A DNA stretch of 64,000 nucleotides from Paenibacillus pinistramenti (GTDB lineage Bacteria > Bacillota > Bacilli > Paenibacillales > Paenibacillaceae), in NCBI RefSeq assembly GCF_005869875.1, contig NZ_VAWG01000011.1:1-64000 (forward strand). The letters run 5' to 3'. The position numbers and the translations under genes were made by a program. Shown here one piece after another: positions 40,222 to 49,140 of the stretch. The stretch's first letter is position 1, and the number at the start of each line of letters is the position of its first letter. Below the pieces are notes generated by a model. The model searched no databases. It saw only the letters and a list, made by a program, of their open reading frames with translations, and was not told the DNA's origin.

Positions 40222-41190
40222 ATGAGCGAGCTTGATAAACGCTTGAGCTTGCCGGTTGAGCGGACATCCGCTTCCGTCAGATCAGCCCTGCCCCTTCGCG
40301 CGGCCTCGTTAAAGAGGAGCAGGCTGAAAGAGAACGCCCTTGCTTATGCCTTTCTGGCTCCCTCTCTGCTGCTGTTTGCTGTCTTTCTGTTTTATCCGCT
40401 TGTGAAATCCGTTTATCTTAGTCTGCACAGCACAGACCCTGCCGGAAGAATTGCCGGCTTCACCGGGTTTGACAATTACAGTGATCTGTTCACCTCAGGA
40501 CTCTTTGTGAGCGGCATCAAAACTACGGCCCTGTTTGCACTGCTGACAGTTCCGGCCGGTATTCTGCTCGCGCTCATCCTCGCCGTGCTTACCCATAACA
40601 TGCTTCGCGGCAAGCGTTTATTCCAATTCGCATTTTCCCTTCCTATGGTGATCTCGGTCGGCTCGGCCAGTGTCATCTGGAAGTTTCTGTTTCACCCGAC
40701 GCTCGGCATGCTGAATTATCTGCTGGAGCAGGCAGGCATGGCACCGGTTGGCTGGCTGATCGATCCGCATTGGGCACTGCTGTCCATATCAATAATGACC
40801 GTCTGGATGAACCTTGGCTTCAATTACATCCTTCTGTCCAGCGGGATGCAGGGCATTCCCGATGAAATTTACGAAAGCGCCAGGATTGACGGGGCAGGTC
40901 CGCTGCGCGTTTTTTACCGGATTACGATGCCGCTGCTCTCACCAACGCTCTTCTTTGTGCTGGTAGTATCCACGATCGGCGCCTTCCAGTCCTTCGGCCA
41001 GATCAACATTTTGACGCAGGGCGGTCCGATGAACTCCACCAGCGTGTTTGTCTACTCCATTTACCAGGAATCCTTTATTAATTTCCGCTTCGGAACCGGC
41101 AGTGCGCAGGCTATTCTGCTGTTCCTGGTCATTATGCTGCTGACCCTGATTCAATTCAAATGGGTGGAAAGAAAGGTGCATTATCAATGA
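40222..41190 (+). CDS. ugpA: Glycerol-3-phosphate-type ABC transporter permease UgpA
   Basis: A 322-residue permease with six membrane helices (first ALAYAFLAPSLLLFAVFLFYPL) and the EAA loop YESARIDGAGPLRVFYRITMPLLSP that contacts the ATPase. It forms the channel with UgpE. I assign Ugp because the binding protein encoded two genes downstream aligns strongly with E. coli UgpB in my memory; from the permease alone only 'carbohydrate ABC permease' would be safe. It begins MSELDKRLSLPVERTSAS with a 30-residue cytoplasmic tail. The upstream gap holds TTTACA (40115) and CTTACA (40148, 40161), which I do not consider a PhoP box. UgpE overlaps by four bases. Confidence 0.82.
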   Translation: MSELDKRLSLPVERTSASVRSALPLRAASLKRSRLKENALAYAFLAPSLLLFAVFLFYPLVKSVYLSLHSTDPAGRIAGFTGFDNYSDLFTSGLFVSGIKTTALFALLTVPAGILLALILAVLTHNMLRGKRLFQFAFSLPMVISVGSASVIWKFLFHPTLGMLNYLLEQAGMAPVGWLIDPHWALLSISIMTVWMNLGFNYILLSSGMQGIPDEIYESARIDGAGPLRVFYRITMPLLSPTLFFVLVVSTIGAFQSFGQINILTQGGPMNSTSVFVYSIYQESFINFRFGTGSAQAILLFLVIMLLTLIQFKWVERKVHYQ

Positions 41191-42011
41191 AAAAGTTTAC
41201 GGCCGGACAAGCTTTGTCCTATCTCGTAATGACCGCAGCAGCGGTGCTCGTCCTGTACCCGGTTGTGTACAGCTTCTTCATGTCCGTCATGACGCAGTCG
41301 GAAGCGAGCGCCTACCCGCCGAGCCTGTTCCCGCATGCGCTGCACCTGGCCAACATGAAAGAGGTATTCAGGATGGTGCCGATCGCTTCTTTCATCGGGA
41401 ATACGTTCTTCGTGTCCGCCGTCGTCATGATTGGCCAGCTGGTCACCGCGAGCTGTGCGGCCTACGCTTTTGCCAATATGGAGTTTAAAGGCAAGGGGCT
41501 CATGTTCAGCCTGTTTGCGGCGACGATGATGGTGCCCTGGGAAGTGACGATGATCCCGAATTATCTGACCGTGCGCAGCTTGAACTGGCTGGATACCTAT
41601 CAGGGACTGACGATTCCCTTTCTGGCGACGGCGTTCGGCACATTTATGCTCCGGCAGTTCTTCCTGCAGCTGCCTAAAGAGCTGTTTGAAGCGGCCAAAA
41701 TGGACGGGTGCGGACATGTCCGCTACTTCCTGTTCCACATGCTTCCGCTGTCCAGGCCAGCGCTTGGCACGCTTGCGGTCTATTCCTTTCTCAATATGTA
41801 CAACTCCTATCTCTGGCCGCTGCTGGTGACGAACAGCAAACCGATGCGGACGATCCAGATCGGGATTTCGATGCTGGAATTTCAGGAATCCACCTCGTGG
41901 AATCTCGTCTTTGCCGGCATTACGCTTGCAATTCTGCCCTCCTTGCTATTGCTGGTCTTTGGGCTGAAACAGCTGGTTCGGGGAATGGCGGCAGGGGCTT
42001 TGAAGGGCTGA
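41187..42011 (+). CDS. ugpE: Glycerol-3-phosphate-type ABC transporter permease UgpE
   Basis: A 274-residue permease with six membrane helices and the EAA loop FEAAKMDGCGHVRYFLFHMLPLSRPALGTLAVYSFLN. Start ATG 41187 overlaps the ugpA stop as ATGA and has AAAGGTG upstream; the frame extends to 41160 but would overlap ugpA more. The second half shows LYPVVYSFFMSV and AATMMVPWEVTMIPNYL, typical of the MalG-like half of the dimer. No ATPase gene is in the cluster, so a shared MsmX/UgpC-like ATPase encoded elsewhere must power it. Confidence 0.85.
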   Translation: MKKFTAGQALSYLVMTAAAVLVLYPVVYSFFMSVMTQSEASAYPPSLFPHALHLANMKEVFRMVPIASFIGNTFFVSAVVMIGQLVTASCAAYAFANMEFKGKGLMFSLFAATMMVPWEVTMIPNYLTVRSLNWLDTYQGLTIPFLATAFGTFMLRQFFLQLPKELFEAAKMDGCGHVRYFLFHMLPLSRPALGTLAVYSFLNMYNSYLWPLLVTNSKPMRTIQIGISMLEFQESTSWNLVFAGITLAILPSLLLLVFGLKQLVRGMAAGALKG

Positions 42012-42082
42012 ACCTTCAGCTCCGCCGCTTTACATAGATACCCACTCAATCAAAATCATTCGACCAAGGGAGAGATCTGTAC

Positions 42083-43492
42083 ATGAAAGCTTTTCGTTTG
42101 AGAAAAAGTCTGCTGCTGATTACTACCGCTCTAACGGTAGCTCTGGCAGGCTGCGGGAACAACTCCGGAGGCAATAATGCGGGATCAGGCACAAACGGCG
42201 CTGCCGGAAACAGCAGCTCCAGCAACACTTCCGGCAAGGCGGCCGCAGCGGAGGCTGCGCCAGTTAAGGTCACCTGGTGGCACTCCATGTCCGGCACGAA
42301 CGAGAAGGCGGTTAACGAAATCGTGTCCGACTTTAATTCCAGCCACAAGGATGTTCAGGTGGAAGCAGTCTTTCAGGGCAAATATGATGAGAGTCTGAAC
42401 AAGCTGAAGGCCTCCTTCGGGTCAAACAGCGGCCCGGACCTGATCCAGGTGTACGAAATCGGCAGCAAATTCATGATTGATTCCAAAATGATTACGCCTG
42501 TTCAGCAGTTTATTGATGAGGATCAATATGATCTGTCTCAGCTGGAGCCGAACATTACCCGTTATTATACGATTGACGGCAAATTGAACGCGATGCCGTT
42601 CAACACTTCAAACCCGATTCTTTACTACAACAAGGACGCCTTTAAAGCGGCTGGGCTTGACCCGGAGAACCCGCCGAAAACGTATGAAGATTTCGAGAAA
42701 GCAGCCAAAGCATTGGCGAAGAACGGCAAACCGGCCGCTTCGATTGCGATCTACGGCTGGTTCATGGAGCAGCTGTTCGCGAACCAAAATGCGGATTACG
42801 TGAACAACGGCAACGGCCGTGAATCCTCAGCCACAGAATCGCTGCTGAACTCCGATGCCGGTGTCAAAACGCTGGAATGGTGGAAGCGGATGATCGACGA
42901 GAAGGCTGTGTCCAATCTTGGCCGGAACACGGATGATACAGACGCCGCCTTTGCAGCCGGACAAATTGCGATGACCCTGGATTCCACCGCATCTCTCCGC
43001 AATATCGTGCAGTCGGTCGGCGGCAAGTTTGAAGTCGGCACCGGCTTCCTGCCTAAACCGGCAGATGCCAAGGAGGGCGGCGTGGTGGTCGGCGGCGCGA
43101 GCTTGTATATTATGAACAACAAGCCGGTCGAAGAGCAGAAAGCAGCCTGGGAGTTTATCAAGTACCTGGCAACGCCTGAAGTGCAGGCAAAATGGAGTGT
43201 AAATACGGGCTACTTCCCGATTACGAAGGCCGCTTATGACCAGCAGGTCTTGAAGGATAACATGGCAAAATATCCGCAGTTCCAAACTGCTGTTGACCAG
43301 CTGCATGCCTCTACGGAATCCACTGCAACCTCCGGAGCGGTGATGGGCGTATTCCCTGAAGCCCGCCAGATCGTGGAAGGCGCAATCGAGTCCGCCCTGA
43401 ACGGCAAGCAGGAGCCAAAAGCGGCGCTGGATGAAGCAGCCAAGCAAATTACGGACAAGATCGCCCAATACAACGAGACGGTGCAAAAATAA
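42083..43492 (+). CDS. ugpB: Glycerol-3-phosphate-binding lipoprotein UgpB
   Basis: A 469-residue lipoprotein with lipobox LAGC (LTVALAGCGNN) and an Asn/Gly/Ser-rich linker. Blocks matching E. coli UgpB: WWHSMSGTNEKAV, FQGKYDESLNKLKASF, DLIQVYEIGSKFMIDSKMITPV, PFNTSNPILYYNKDAFKAAGLDPENPPKTYEDF, GGASLYIMNN and NTGYFPITKAAYD. It captures glycerol-3-phosphate or glycerophosphodiesters for UgpAE. The three genes form an operon; the usual order in E. coli is B-A-E-C, here A-E-B without C. A glycerophosphodiesterase gene 3.7 kb downstream would complement it. Confidence 0.88.
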   Translation: MKAFRLRKSLLLITTALTVALAGCGNNSGGNNAGSGTNGAAGNSSSSNTSGKAAAAEAAPVKVTWWHSMSGTNEKAVNEIVSDFNSSHKDVQVEAVFQGKYDESLNKLKASFGSNSGPDLIQVYEIGSKFMIDSKMITPVQQFIDEDQYDLSQLEPNITRYYTIDGKLNAMPFNTSNPILYYNKDAFKAAGLDPENPPKTYEDFEKAAKALAKNGKPAASIAIYGWFMEQLFANQNADYVNNGNGRESSATESLLNSDAGVKTLEWWKRMIDEKAVSNLGRNTDDTDAAFAAGQIAMTLDSTASLRNIVQSVGGKFEVGTGFLPKPADAKEGGVVVGGASLYIMNNKPVEEQKAAWEFIKYLATPEVQAKWSVNTGYFPITKAAYDQQVLKDNMAKYPQFQTAVDQLHASTESTATSGAVMGVFPEARQIVEGAIESALNGKQEPKAALDEAAKQITDKIAQYNETVQK

Positions 43493-43504
43493 CCGGAGCA
43501 AAAT

Positions 43505-43555
43505 AATCTGAATCAAATTAATCTGAATCAAATTAATCTGAATCAAATTAATCTG
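43505..43555 (+). repeat. 15-base tandem repeat after ugpB
   Basis: AATCTGAATCAAATT starts at 43505, 43520 and 43535, with a partial fourth copy at 43550. It lies directly between the ugpB stop codon and its terminator. Confidence 0.95.
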
Positions 43556-43563
43556 TATCCAGT

Positions 43564-43624
43564 TCCCCGGACTCCTGCGGAAGAGAGATTTCTCCTCTTT
43601 GGCGGGATCCGGGGATTTTTTTTG
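43564..43624 (+). terminator. ugp operon terminator
   Basis: TCCCCGGA (43564-43571) pairs with TCCGGGGA (43608-43615); an inner hairpin is built from GAAGAGAGA and TCTCCTCTT. Followed by nine T. Confidence 0.85.
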
Positions 43625-43683
43625 ATTGGGATTAAGCTACAATAGGAAGGAGTACAAGCAAGCGCAGCGGAAAGGACAACCCA

Positions 43684-44865
43684 ATGACGAATAGACGCTA
43701 TTACGAGAATGCAAATCTGCAGGAATGGAACACAACAATTACGGAACAGCAGGAGCGGGACGGCGGCTGCTTCGTCAAGCTGGAAGAGACAGCCTTCTAT
43801 CCGGAAGGGGGCGGCCAGCCTTGCGATACCGGCTCCATCGGCGGGATACCGGTGCTTGAGGTGCAGGTGAATGAGGACGGGGAGATATGGCATCAGGTGG
43901 AGCGCTTTCCGGAGGCAGCCGGGGTGAGCTGCTCGCTCAACTGGGAACGACGGTTCGACCATATGCAGCAGCACAGCGGCCAGCATTTGCTGTCCGCGGT
44001 CTGCCTCACGCTCTATGGCGCACAGACTTTAAGCTTTCATATGGGAACTGATTACGCCACGATCGACGTGGAGACCGCTGAATTGACCCTGGCTCAGCTT
44101 CAGCAGCTGGAGCAGGAGGTTAACCGCCAGATTTATCTTAACCGCACCATCACCAGCTATTTTGTCACCCAGGAGCAGGCTGCAGCGCTGCCCTTGGTCA
44201 AGCAGCCGAAGGTCACCAGTCAAATCCGCATCGTCGAAATCGAGGGCATTGAATATAACGCCTGCGGCGGAACCCACGTAACCTCGACAGGTGCGATCGG
44301 CATCATCAAGCTGCTGAAGGCAGAGAAGCAGAAGGGCCATACCCGGATTTATTTCAAATGCGGCCTTCGGGCCCTGCAGGAGTTTAATGACAGCCTGTCC
44401 ATTCTGAACACCCTGGCCGCTAAATTTAATACAGGCAAAGAGGAGATTCTGGACCGGTTCGGCAAATGGGAAAATGAGCAGGCGGCGCTTAAGGCCGAGC
44501 TCGCGGCATGGAAGGAGCAAAACGACGCTTATATGGCGGAGAAGCTGCTTGCCGGAGCGGACGGAGGTGCTGCTGCGCATATTTTTGAGGACAAATCCCT
44601 TAAAGACGTGCAAAATCTGGCGGTCAAGCTTGCCGCAGACAGCGGGCTTCCCGTTCTGTTCCTGACCGGGGGAGACAGCAAGGTTGTTCTGGCTTACAGC
44701 GGCGGGGGGAGCCTGGCCTGCGGCGCATTCTTCAAAGCGCACTTATCCGCCTACGGCGGGAAAGGCGGAGGCAGCGACAAGCTGGCTCAAGCCGGCTTCA
44801 GCAGCCGGGAAGAGGCAGAAGCGTTTTACGCGTTTGCACGCAGTGCGATAGCTGAGCAAGGATAG
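43684..44865 (+). CDS. Alanyl-tRNA editing protein (AlaX-L type)
   Basis: A 393-residue protein homologous to the editing and C-terminal parts of alanyl-tRNA synthetase, without the aminoacylation domain. Zinc-binding residues are visible in HSGQH (H97, H101) and CGGTH (C194, H198); the first half has AFYPEGGGQPCDTGSIGG. The C-terminal DHHA1-like domain ends GAFFKAHLSAYGGKGGGSDKLAQAGF. It removes serine or glycine wrongly attached to tRNA-Ala. A tRNA-Ala gene occurs 14 kb upstream, which is coincidental. Start ATG 43684 behind GGAAAGGA. A strong terminator follows. Confidence 0.92.
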   Translation: MTNRRYYENANLQEWNTTITEQQERDGGCFVKLEETAFYPEGGGQPCDTGSIGGIPVLEVQVNEDGEIWHQVERFPEAAGVSCSLNWERRFDHMQQHSGQHLLSAVCLTLYGAQTLSFHMGTDYATIDVETAELTLAQLQQLEQEVNRQIYLNRTITSYFVTQEQAAALPLVKQPKVTSQIRIVEIEGIEYNACGGTHVTSTGAIGIIKLLKAEKQKGHTRIYFKCGLRALQEFNDSLSILNTLAAKFNTGKEEILDRFGKWENEQAALKAELAAWKEQNDAYMAEKLLAGADGGAAAHIFEDKSLKDVQNLAVKLAADSGLPVLFLTGGDSKVVLAYSGGGSLACGAFFKAHLSAYGGKGGGSDKLAQAGFSSREEAEAFYAFARSAIAEQG

Positions 44866-44909
44866 CGAAGCGGCGGGAACCCGCCCCGGATAGGCGGCAT
44901 CAATAAAAT

Positions 44910-44951
44910 AGCCGGAGCCCAAGAGTGTTTGGGTTCCGGCTGTTTTTTTTC
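44910..44951. terminator. Terminator between alaX-type gene and nucleoside hydrolase
   Basis: AGCCGGAGCCCAA (44910-44922) pairs with TTGGGTTCCGGCT (44929-44941), then GTTTTTTTT. The genes converge here. Confidence 0.93.
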
Positions 44952-44970
44952 TGGGTGAAAATTGAGGGTT

Positions 44971-45939
44971 TCAGCTGGCGGAGCTGTCGCTCAAGAATAC
45001 GGCCATCATCGCGTTCATCGCCCGTTCCCCGTCAACGTCCATGCAGAAGTCGGCAGGCTGTCCGATATGCGGCCTTGCTCTCCGGTCGGTAACGACCATG
45101 CCGGCGACATGCTCGCCTTCGGCTGCGATAAAGGCATGCAGTCTCTGAATCTGGACCAGGCTTGGATTCTCCGCCACAAGGACGGCAAGCAGATCATGCA
45201 TCGGACAGGCGCCGATCAGATGATTGACCTCCTGATAGAACCGGAAATAGTGCTCCAGGGAATCCCGCAGGAAGGTGACAAGCGGCTGTTTGCCGGCTGG
45301 CGCGTGCTCAAGCAGGTACCCGAGCTGCCGGCGGGTTAACAGGGTCTTCAGTGTTACATCTAGTCCAACTACGGTAAGCGGAGCTCCGGACCGGAACACA
45401 TAGGCTGCTGCCTCGGGGTCACCGGCAAAGTTGGCTTCCGCAACCGGCGTCACATTGCCGGGAACAAGGACATTGCCGCCCATTACAACAATTTTTCTAA
45501 ATTTGCCTGCAATACCTGGATCAAGCTCCAGCGCCTGCGCCAGGTTGGTCATCCGCGCAAGCGTAACGAGGGTAATTTCTCCCGGATGCTCATTCACCAT
45601 GGAGACGATATATTCAGCCGCCGTTTGGCGGATCACCTGCTGATCGGACGGGGGAAGAATAACGCCGCCGATTCCGTTCTGTCCGTGAACGTGCTCGGAG
45701 AAGCGGACTTCGGTCCGGGCCAGCGGATGGGCAGCCCCTTTGGCGACCGGGATCTCATGTTCCAACCCGGCCAGCTTCAATAAGCGCAGGGTGTTGTCCG
45801 TGGCCTGCTCCACGTCAATGTTGCCGAAGCAGGTCGTAATGCCTTCCACTTTAATCTGGGGGGAAAGCAGGGCGTAGAGCAGGGCTGCGGCATCGTCAAT
45901 GCCGGTATCTGCGTCAAGAATCATGCGTTGCTGAATCAT
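44971..45939 (-). CDS. Nucleoside hydrolase (IunH/RihA-like)
   Basis: A 322-residue enzyme hydrolysing nucleosides to base and ribose. The N-terminal calcium-binding motif is MILDADTGIDDAAALLYALL (consensus DTDPGxDDA; here D-A-D-T-G-I-D-D), followed by VEGITTCFGN, IVVMGGNVLVPGNVTPVAEANFAGDPEAA and CPMHDLLAVLVAENP, which carries the catalytic-site His-Asp. The Pro of DTDPG is replaced by Thr, which is seen in some members. Base preference cannot be read. ATG 45939 lies behind GGAGG; the TTG upstream is inside that site. Monocistronic. Confidence 0.9.
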   Translation of the reverse strand: MIQQRMILDADTGIDDAAALLYALLSPQIKVEGITTCFGNIDVEQATDNTLRLLKLAGLEHEIPVAKGAAHPLARTEVRFSEHVHGQNGIGGVILPPSDQQVIRQTAAEYIVSMVNEHPGEITLVTLARMTNLAQALELDPGIAGKFRKIVVMGGNVLVPGNVTPVAEANFAGDPEAAAYVFRSGAPLTVVGLDVTLKTLLTRRQLGYLLEHAPAGKQPLVTFLRDSLEHYFRFYQEVNHLIGACPMHDLLAVLVAENPSLVQIQRLHAFIAAEGEHVAGMVVTDRRARPHIGQPADFCMDVDGERAMNAMMAVFLSDSSAS

Positions 45940-46031
45940 TTTTACCTCCAATTTAGATCGTCCATTATTAGAAATATGAGAGCATTCATCTGTGCTTTAT
46001 TATCAGGGAATTGCCGCCGGACGACAAGCGG

Positions 46032-46060
46032 TTGACATTTGCCGACGGGGAACGTTAAGA
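46032..46060 (+). promoter_or_regulatory. Promoter upstream of the 46173 gene
   Basis: TTGACA (46032-46037), 17- or 18-base spacer and TTAAGA/TAAGAT (46055-46061). The 8-base repeats lie directly downstream in the transcribed leader. Confidence 0.55.
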
Positions 46061-46076
46061 TGGTCTCAGATTATTT

Positions 46077-46124
46077 AGTGATTTAGTAAATTAGTAATTC
46101 AGTAACTCAGCAACTCAGTAATAG
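46077..46124 (+). repeat. 8-base tandem repeat, six degenerate copies
   Basis: AGTGATTT, AGTAAATT, AGTAATTC, AGTAACTC, AGCAACTC and AGTAATAG from 46077 to 46124, about 50 bases before the next start codon. Confidence 0.85.
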
Positions 46125-46172
46125 AAGCCTTTCCCGTACTGTCCCAAATTGAATTCAAAGGCAGGTATTCAC

Positions 46173-46652
46173 ATGAAAATTCCAACAAGCTTAAAGCATA
46201 AACCGGTCATCGTCTCTGAAAATTACGAGCAGGTGGACGGCCGGTATGCCGGCCAGACAGATGCGAAAGGGCTGTCGCTCGGGCTTGCCCAGTGGAACGA
46301 CCGCGGCAAGGTTGATATTTCGGCCAAGGTTTGGCGGTATACGGGCGAGAAGTGGTCCCGGCAGTCTGAAGAGCTTCCGCTGCACCGCGTTCTGGACCTT
46401 GCCATTCTGGTCACAAGCAGCATTGCCCATTTCCGTGAGGCATACCGCTATCAGGATTTGTTTGACCCGGAGAATCCGGTAATAGGCCGGGTTGGCCTCC
46501 AGGGAGATGCTATGAACGTAGCCGTCGCCACGGACAACGACCGGATCAAGGAAGACATCAAGCTATTCAGCCAGGTGCTTAGTGATGACAGCGAGCTGAT
46601 CGGAGAGCGTCTTAGGACGCTTTCGAACATTTTGAAGGAAATGGGATATTAA
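46173..46652 (+). CDS. Conserved hypothetical protein (DUF6530-like), 159 aa
   Basis: The protein MKIPTSLKHKPVIVSENYEQVDGRYAGQTDAKGLSLGLAQWNDRGKVDISAKVWRYTGEKWSRQSEELPLHRVLDLAILVTSSIAHFREAYRY has the strongly conserved EKWSRQSEELPLHRVLDLA core that I associate with the uncharacterised DUF6530 family. No membrane segment, signal or known catalytic motif is visible. ATG 46173 lies behind AAAGGCAGG. It is followed after 23 bases by a GIY-YIG gene, likely one transcript. The function is unknown and the DUF number is from memory. Confidence 0.75.
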   Translation: MKIPTSLKHKPVIVSENYEQVDGRYAGQTDAKGLSLGLAQWNDRGKVDISAKVWRYTGEKWSRQSEELPLHRVLDLAILVTSSIAHFREAYRYQDLFDPENPVIGRVGLQGDAMNVAVATDNDRIKEDIKLFSQVLSDDSELIGERLRTLSNILKEMGY

Positions 46653-46675
46653 ACCATAGAGAGGATTGAGCCGCA

Positions 46676-47059
46676 GTGACGATGGATAAACAGAGGAAAA
46701 AGGATTTGGCGTCCCAGTACACCCAGTCCTTCCGCCGGATGGGCATTTACCAGATCCGCAATACGGATAATGGAAAAATTCTGGTCTGCTCTGCGATGGA
46801 TTTGGACGGCGCCCGCAACCGCCTGCTGTTTACGCAGCAAACTAATGTCAACAGCATGAGTGCGCTGCAGCAGGACTGGAACCGGTACGGCGGAGCATGC
46901 TTTGTGTTTGAAGAGCTGGATGAGCTCAAGCCCGAAGAGGAGTTTGCCGATCCGGAAGCTCGTAAGAAATATAAGGGCGAGCTGGAAGCGCTGCTGGAGC
47001 TGTGGCTGGAGAAGCTGCAGCCGTATGAGGACAGAGGCTATAACAGGCGGGCAAAGTAA
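46676..47059 (+). CDS. GIY-YIG-like nuclease family protein
   Basis: A 127-residue protein with GIYQIRNTDNGKILVCSAMDLDGARNRLLFTQQTNVNSMSALQQDWNRYGGACFVFEELDEL, which follows the GIY-YIG fold pattern (GIY at residues about 21-24, Arg in ARNR, Asn/Asp in QQDWNRYG), but the YIG half is changed to LVC, so catalytic activity is doubtful. Similar small proteins are widespread in Firmicutes and annotated as GIY-YIG nuclease family. Start GTG 46676 has GAGG 11 bases upstream; ATG 46682 is the alternative. Co-transcribed with the upstream DUF6530-like gene. Confidence 0.75.
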   Translation: MTMDKQRKKDLASQYTQSFRRMGIYQIRNTDNGKILVCSAMDLDGARNRLLFTQQTNVNSMSALQQDWNRYGGACFVFEELDELKPEEEFADPEARKKYKGELEALLELWLEKLQPYEDRGYNRRAK

Positions 47060-47176
47060 AGGCTCCAGCCGGCATATTTTTTGGAACAGGCGATAAAATT
47101 TACAAAGGCAGCGATTTCTGAACATTGTACTCCGGTAAAATGAATCAAATCCAACCGTCGAACTGGAGGTATTGTA

Positions 47177-47914
47177 GTGAACCATTGTTTAAATATTGCC
47201 CACAGGGGAGCATCAGGCTATTGCCCGGAGAATACGATGGCTGCATTCCGGCGGGCCATTGAGCTAGGAGCTAACGGAATTGAAACGGATGTACAAATGA
47301 CGGCAGACGGCCAATTGGTGCTTATTCACGACGAGCAGCTCGAGCGGACTGCCGGCTCGCCGAAGCTTGTAAAGGATGTCACATTTGACGAGCTTCGCGG
47401 GCTGGACGCCGGTTCCTGGTATGCTCCCGAGTTTGCCGGGGAGAAGATTCCTTCGCTGCGTGAACTGCTTGAGCTGGTGCGTCCTACTTCCGTTATGGTG
47501 AATATCGAGCTGAAGAACGGAGTGGTGCCTTATCCTGGTCTGGAGGAAGCGGTGATCAGGGAAGTGCGCGATTTCGGACTCAGTGACCGGATTATTCTGT
47601 CCAGCTTCAACCACTACTCCCTGGTAAAATGCAAGCAGCTTGCCCCTGAAATCCGGACAGGCCTGCTGTATATGGAAGGCTTGTACGAGCCGTGGGAATA
47701 TGCGATTCGCTGCGGAGCGGACGCGCTGCATGCTGTCCATTATGCGGTGCTGCCGGAATGGGTAGAGGCTGCGGCCAAGCAAAGAATCGCCTATCATCCG
47801 TTTACCGTAAATGAGGAGCCGGAAATGGAGCGGCTGCTGGCAGCGGGAGCTGCAGGGATTATTACGGATTACCCCGACCGGCTGGGCGAGCTGCTGCTGG
47901 CCAAGAAGGGATAA
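47177..47914 (+). CDS. Glycerophosphodiester phosphodiesterase
   Basis: A 245-residue cytoplasmic enzyme hydrolysing glycerophosphodiesters to glycerol-3-phosphate and an alcohol. Motifs: IAHRGASGYCPENTMAAFRRAIELGANGIETDVQMTADGQLVLIHDEQLERT, with catalytic His residues in AHRG and HDE and Glu-Thr-Asp metal ligands, then VNIELKNG, SSFNHYSL and the C-terminal TVNEEPEMERLLAAGAAGIITDYPDRL. It lacks a signal peptide, so it acts on imported substrates, fitting the Ugp transporter upstream. Start GTG 47177 behind GGAGG. TTTACA at 47099 is a single PhoP-like half-site only. Terminator follows. Confidence 0.93.
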   Translation: MNHCLNIAHRGASGYCPENTMAAFRRAIELGANGIETDVQMTADGQLVLIHDEQLERTAGSPKLVKDVTFDELRGLDAGSWYAPEFAGEKIPSLRELLELVRPTSVMVNIELKNGVVPYPGLEEAVIREVRDFGLSDRIILSSFNHYSLVKCKQLAPEIRTGLLYMEGLYEPWEYAIRCGADALHAVHYAVLPEWVEAAAKQRIAYHPFTVNEEPEMERLLAAGAAGIITDYPDRLGELLLAKKG

Positions 47915-47932
47915 TTGAACAGGCAGGTGAAT

Positions 47933-47977
47933 AACCCCTCGTTTGCACGGCTTATGCGCCGGCAGCGAGGGGTTTTT
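47933..47977. terminator. Terminator after the glycerophosphodiesterase
   Basis: AACCCCTCG (47933-47941) pairs with CGAGGGGTT (47966-47974), followed by TTTTT; the left arm on the reverse strand serves the converging glycosyltransferase gene. Confidence 0.9.
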
Positions 47978-47988
47978 GGTGCTGAATC

Positions 47989-49140
47989 TTATCCTGTTCG
48001 GATTCCCTTGTGGCCGCGTCTGGCTTCCACAACTTCTTCGTAGCCGCTGATCAGCCCGTCAAAAATAGCGGGCCACGACCGGGCTAAAGCCTGCTTCCTT
48101 GCCTCGCGGCCCATCTCGGCCAGCAGAGCCGGCTGGCCGGCAAGCCTGCTGATCTCCTCAGCCAGTGCCTCCGGAGAGCGCGGCGCTACAAGGCTGCCCG
48201 TTACCCCGGGCTGCACAAGGTCCTGGACTCCGCCGGCATCGGCTCCGATGACGGGCAACCCCGAAGCCATCGCTTCTGCCACCACATTCCCGAACGTCTC
48301 CGTGCTTGACGGGAATACAAACAAATCGGCAGAAGCGTACAGCTGCGCAAGCTCTTCGCCATGCTTGTAGCCGGTAAAGGTGACGTTATCCGGAACGAGC
48401 GTGCGCAGCTCGGGCAGCATCGGCCCGTCTCCGGTGATGAGCCAGTGTGTCTGCTGCCGGACAGATTCCGGAAGCAGCTGCATGGCCCGGGCCAGGGTAG
48501 TGATGTCCTTCTCCGGAGCAATACGCCCTACATACAGCAGCAGCAGCGGAGCGGTGATGCCGTATTTTTCCCTGACTTCCGGGCTGCGCAGCTCAGGGTT
48601 ATACCTGTCGCAGTCGACCCCGCGCGACCAGAGGCGAAGCCGCTGAAAGCCCTGCATCCGCAGCGTGTTAATCGTTTCGTGCGAAGGTGCGAAGGTAGCG
48701 TCACAGGATTGATGAAACCATCTCATATATTTCCAGTAAAAGGGGACAATCCTGTTCATGCGGTAGTATTCGAGATAACGGTCAAAGTGGGTATGGTAGG
48801 AGATCACATGCGGAAGATCATGGGTATGTGCATAACGGAGACCGCATAAGCCGAGATTGAACGGAGTCGCCAGATGAAGAAGATCGGGCTTGAAGTCCTC
48901 CAGCTGTTTGCGGATGAAAGGCAGATTTGGCAGCGCCAGGCGGCATTCGGGATATAGCAGAAAAGGAATGCTGGCAATCGGGCGGATCGAATCAGGATAG
49001 CGGTCTTCCGCTGCGGATTTCGGAGTAAACAGAATATGCTCGATCCCGCGCCGGTCCAGATGTTTGGTAAGCCGGCTCAGCGTGAGGGCTACGCCGTTCG
49101 TCTGCGGAAGAAAGGTGTCCGTAAACAAAGCCAATCGCAT
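47989..49140 (-). CDS. Glycosyltransferase family 4 (GDP-mannose-type)
   Basis: A 383-residue GT-B enzyme. N-terminal domain: MRLALFTDTFLPQTNGVALTLSRLTKHLDRRGIEH, ISYHTHFDRYLEYYRMNRIVPFYWKYMRWFHQSCDATFAPS; C-terminal donor-binding domain: LLYVGRIAPEKDITTLARAM, WLITGDGPMLPEL, VTFTGYKHGEELAQLYASADLFVFPSSTETFGNVVAEAMASGLPVIGADAGGVQDLV with the EX7E signature. Closest in pattern to MgtA-type mannosyltransferases acting on glycolipids, but the acceptor is not known. ATG 49140 follows GGAGG. No glycolipid or polysaccharide genes are linked. The frame continues to 49185 without a ribosome site. Confidence 0.9.
   Translation of the reverse strand: MRLALFTDTFLPQTNGVALTLSRLTKHLDRRGIEHILFTPKSAAEDRYPDSIRPIASIPFLLYPECRLALPNLPFIRKQLEDFKPDLLHLATPFNLGLCGLRYAHTHDLPHVISYHTHFDRYLEYYRMNRIVPFYWKYMRWFHQSCDATFAPSHETINTLRMQGFQRLRLWSRGVDCDRYNPELRSPEVREKYGITAPLLLLYVGRIAPEKDITTLARAMQLLPESVRQQTHWLITGDGPMLPELRTLVPDNVTFTGYKHGEELAQLYASADLFVFPSSTETFGNVVAEAMASGLPVIGADAGGVQDLVQPGVTGSLVAPRSPEALAEEISRLAGQPALLAEMGREARKQALARSWPAIFDGLISGYEEVVEARRGHKGIRTG

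Noticed and set aside
47099..47104. PhoP box before the glycerophosphodiesterase gene
   Set aside because: Only one TTTACA; the positions 11 and 22 bases downstream do not match.
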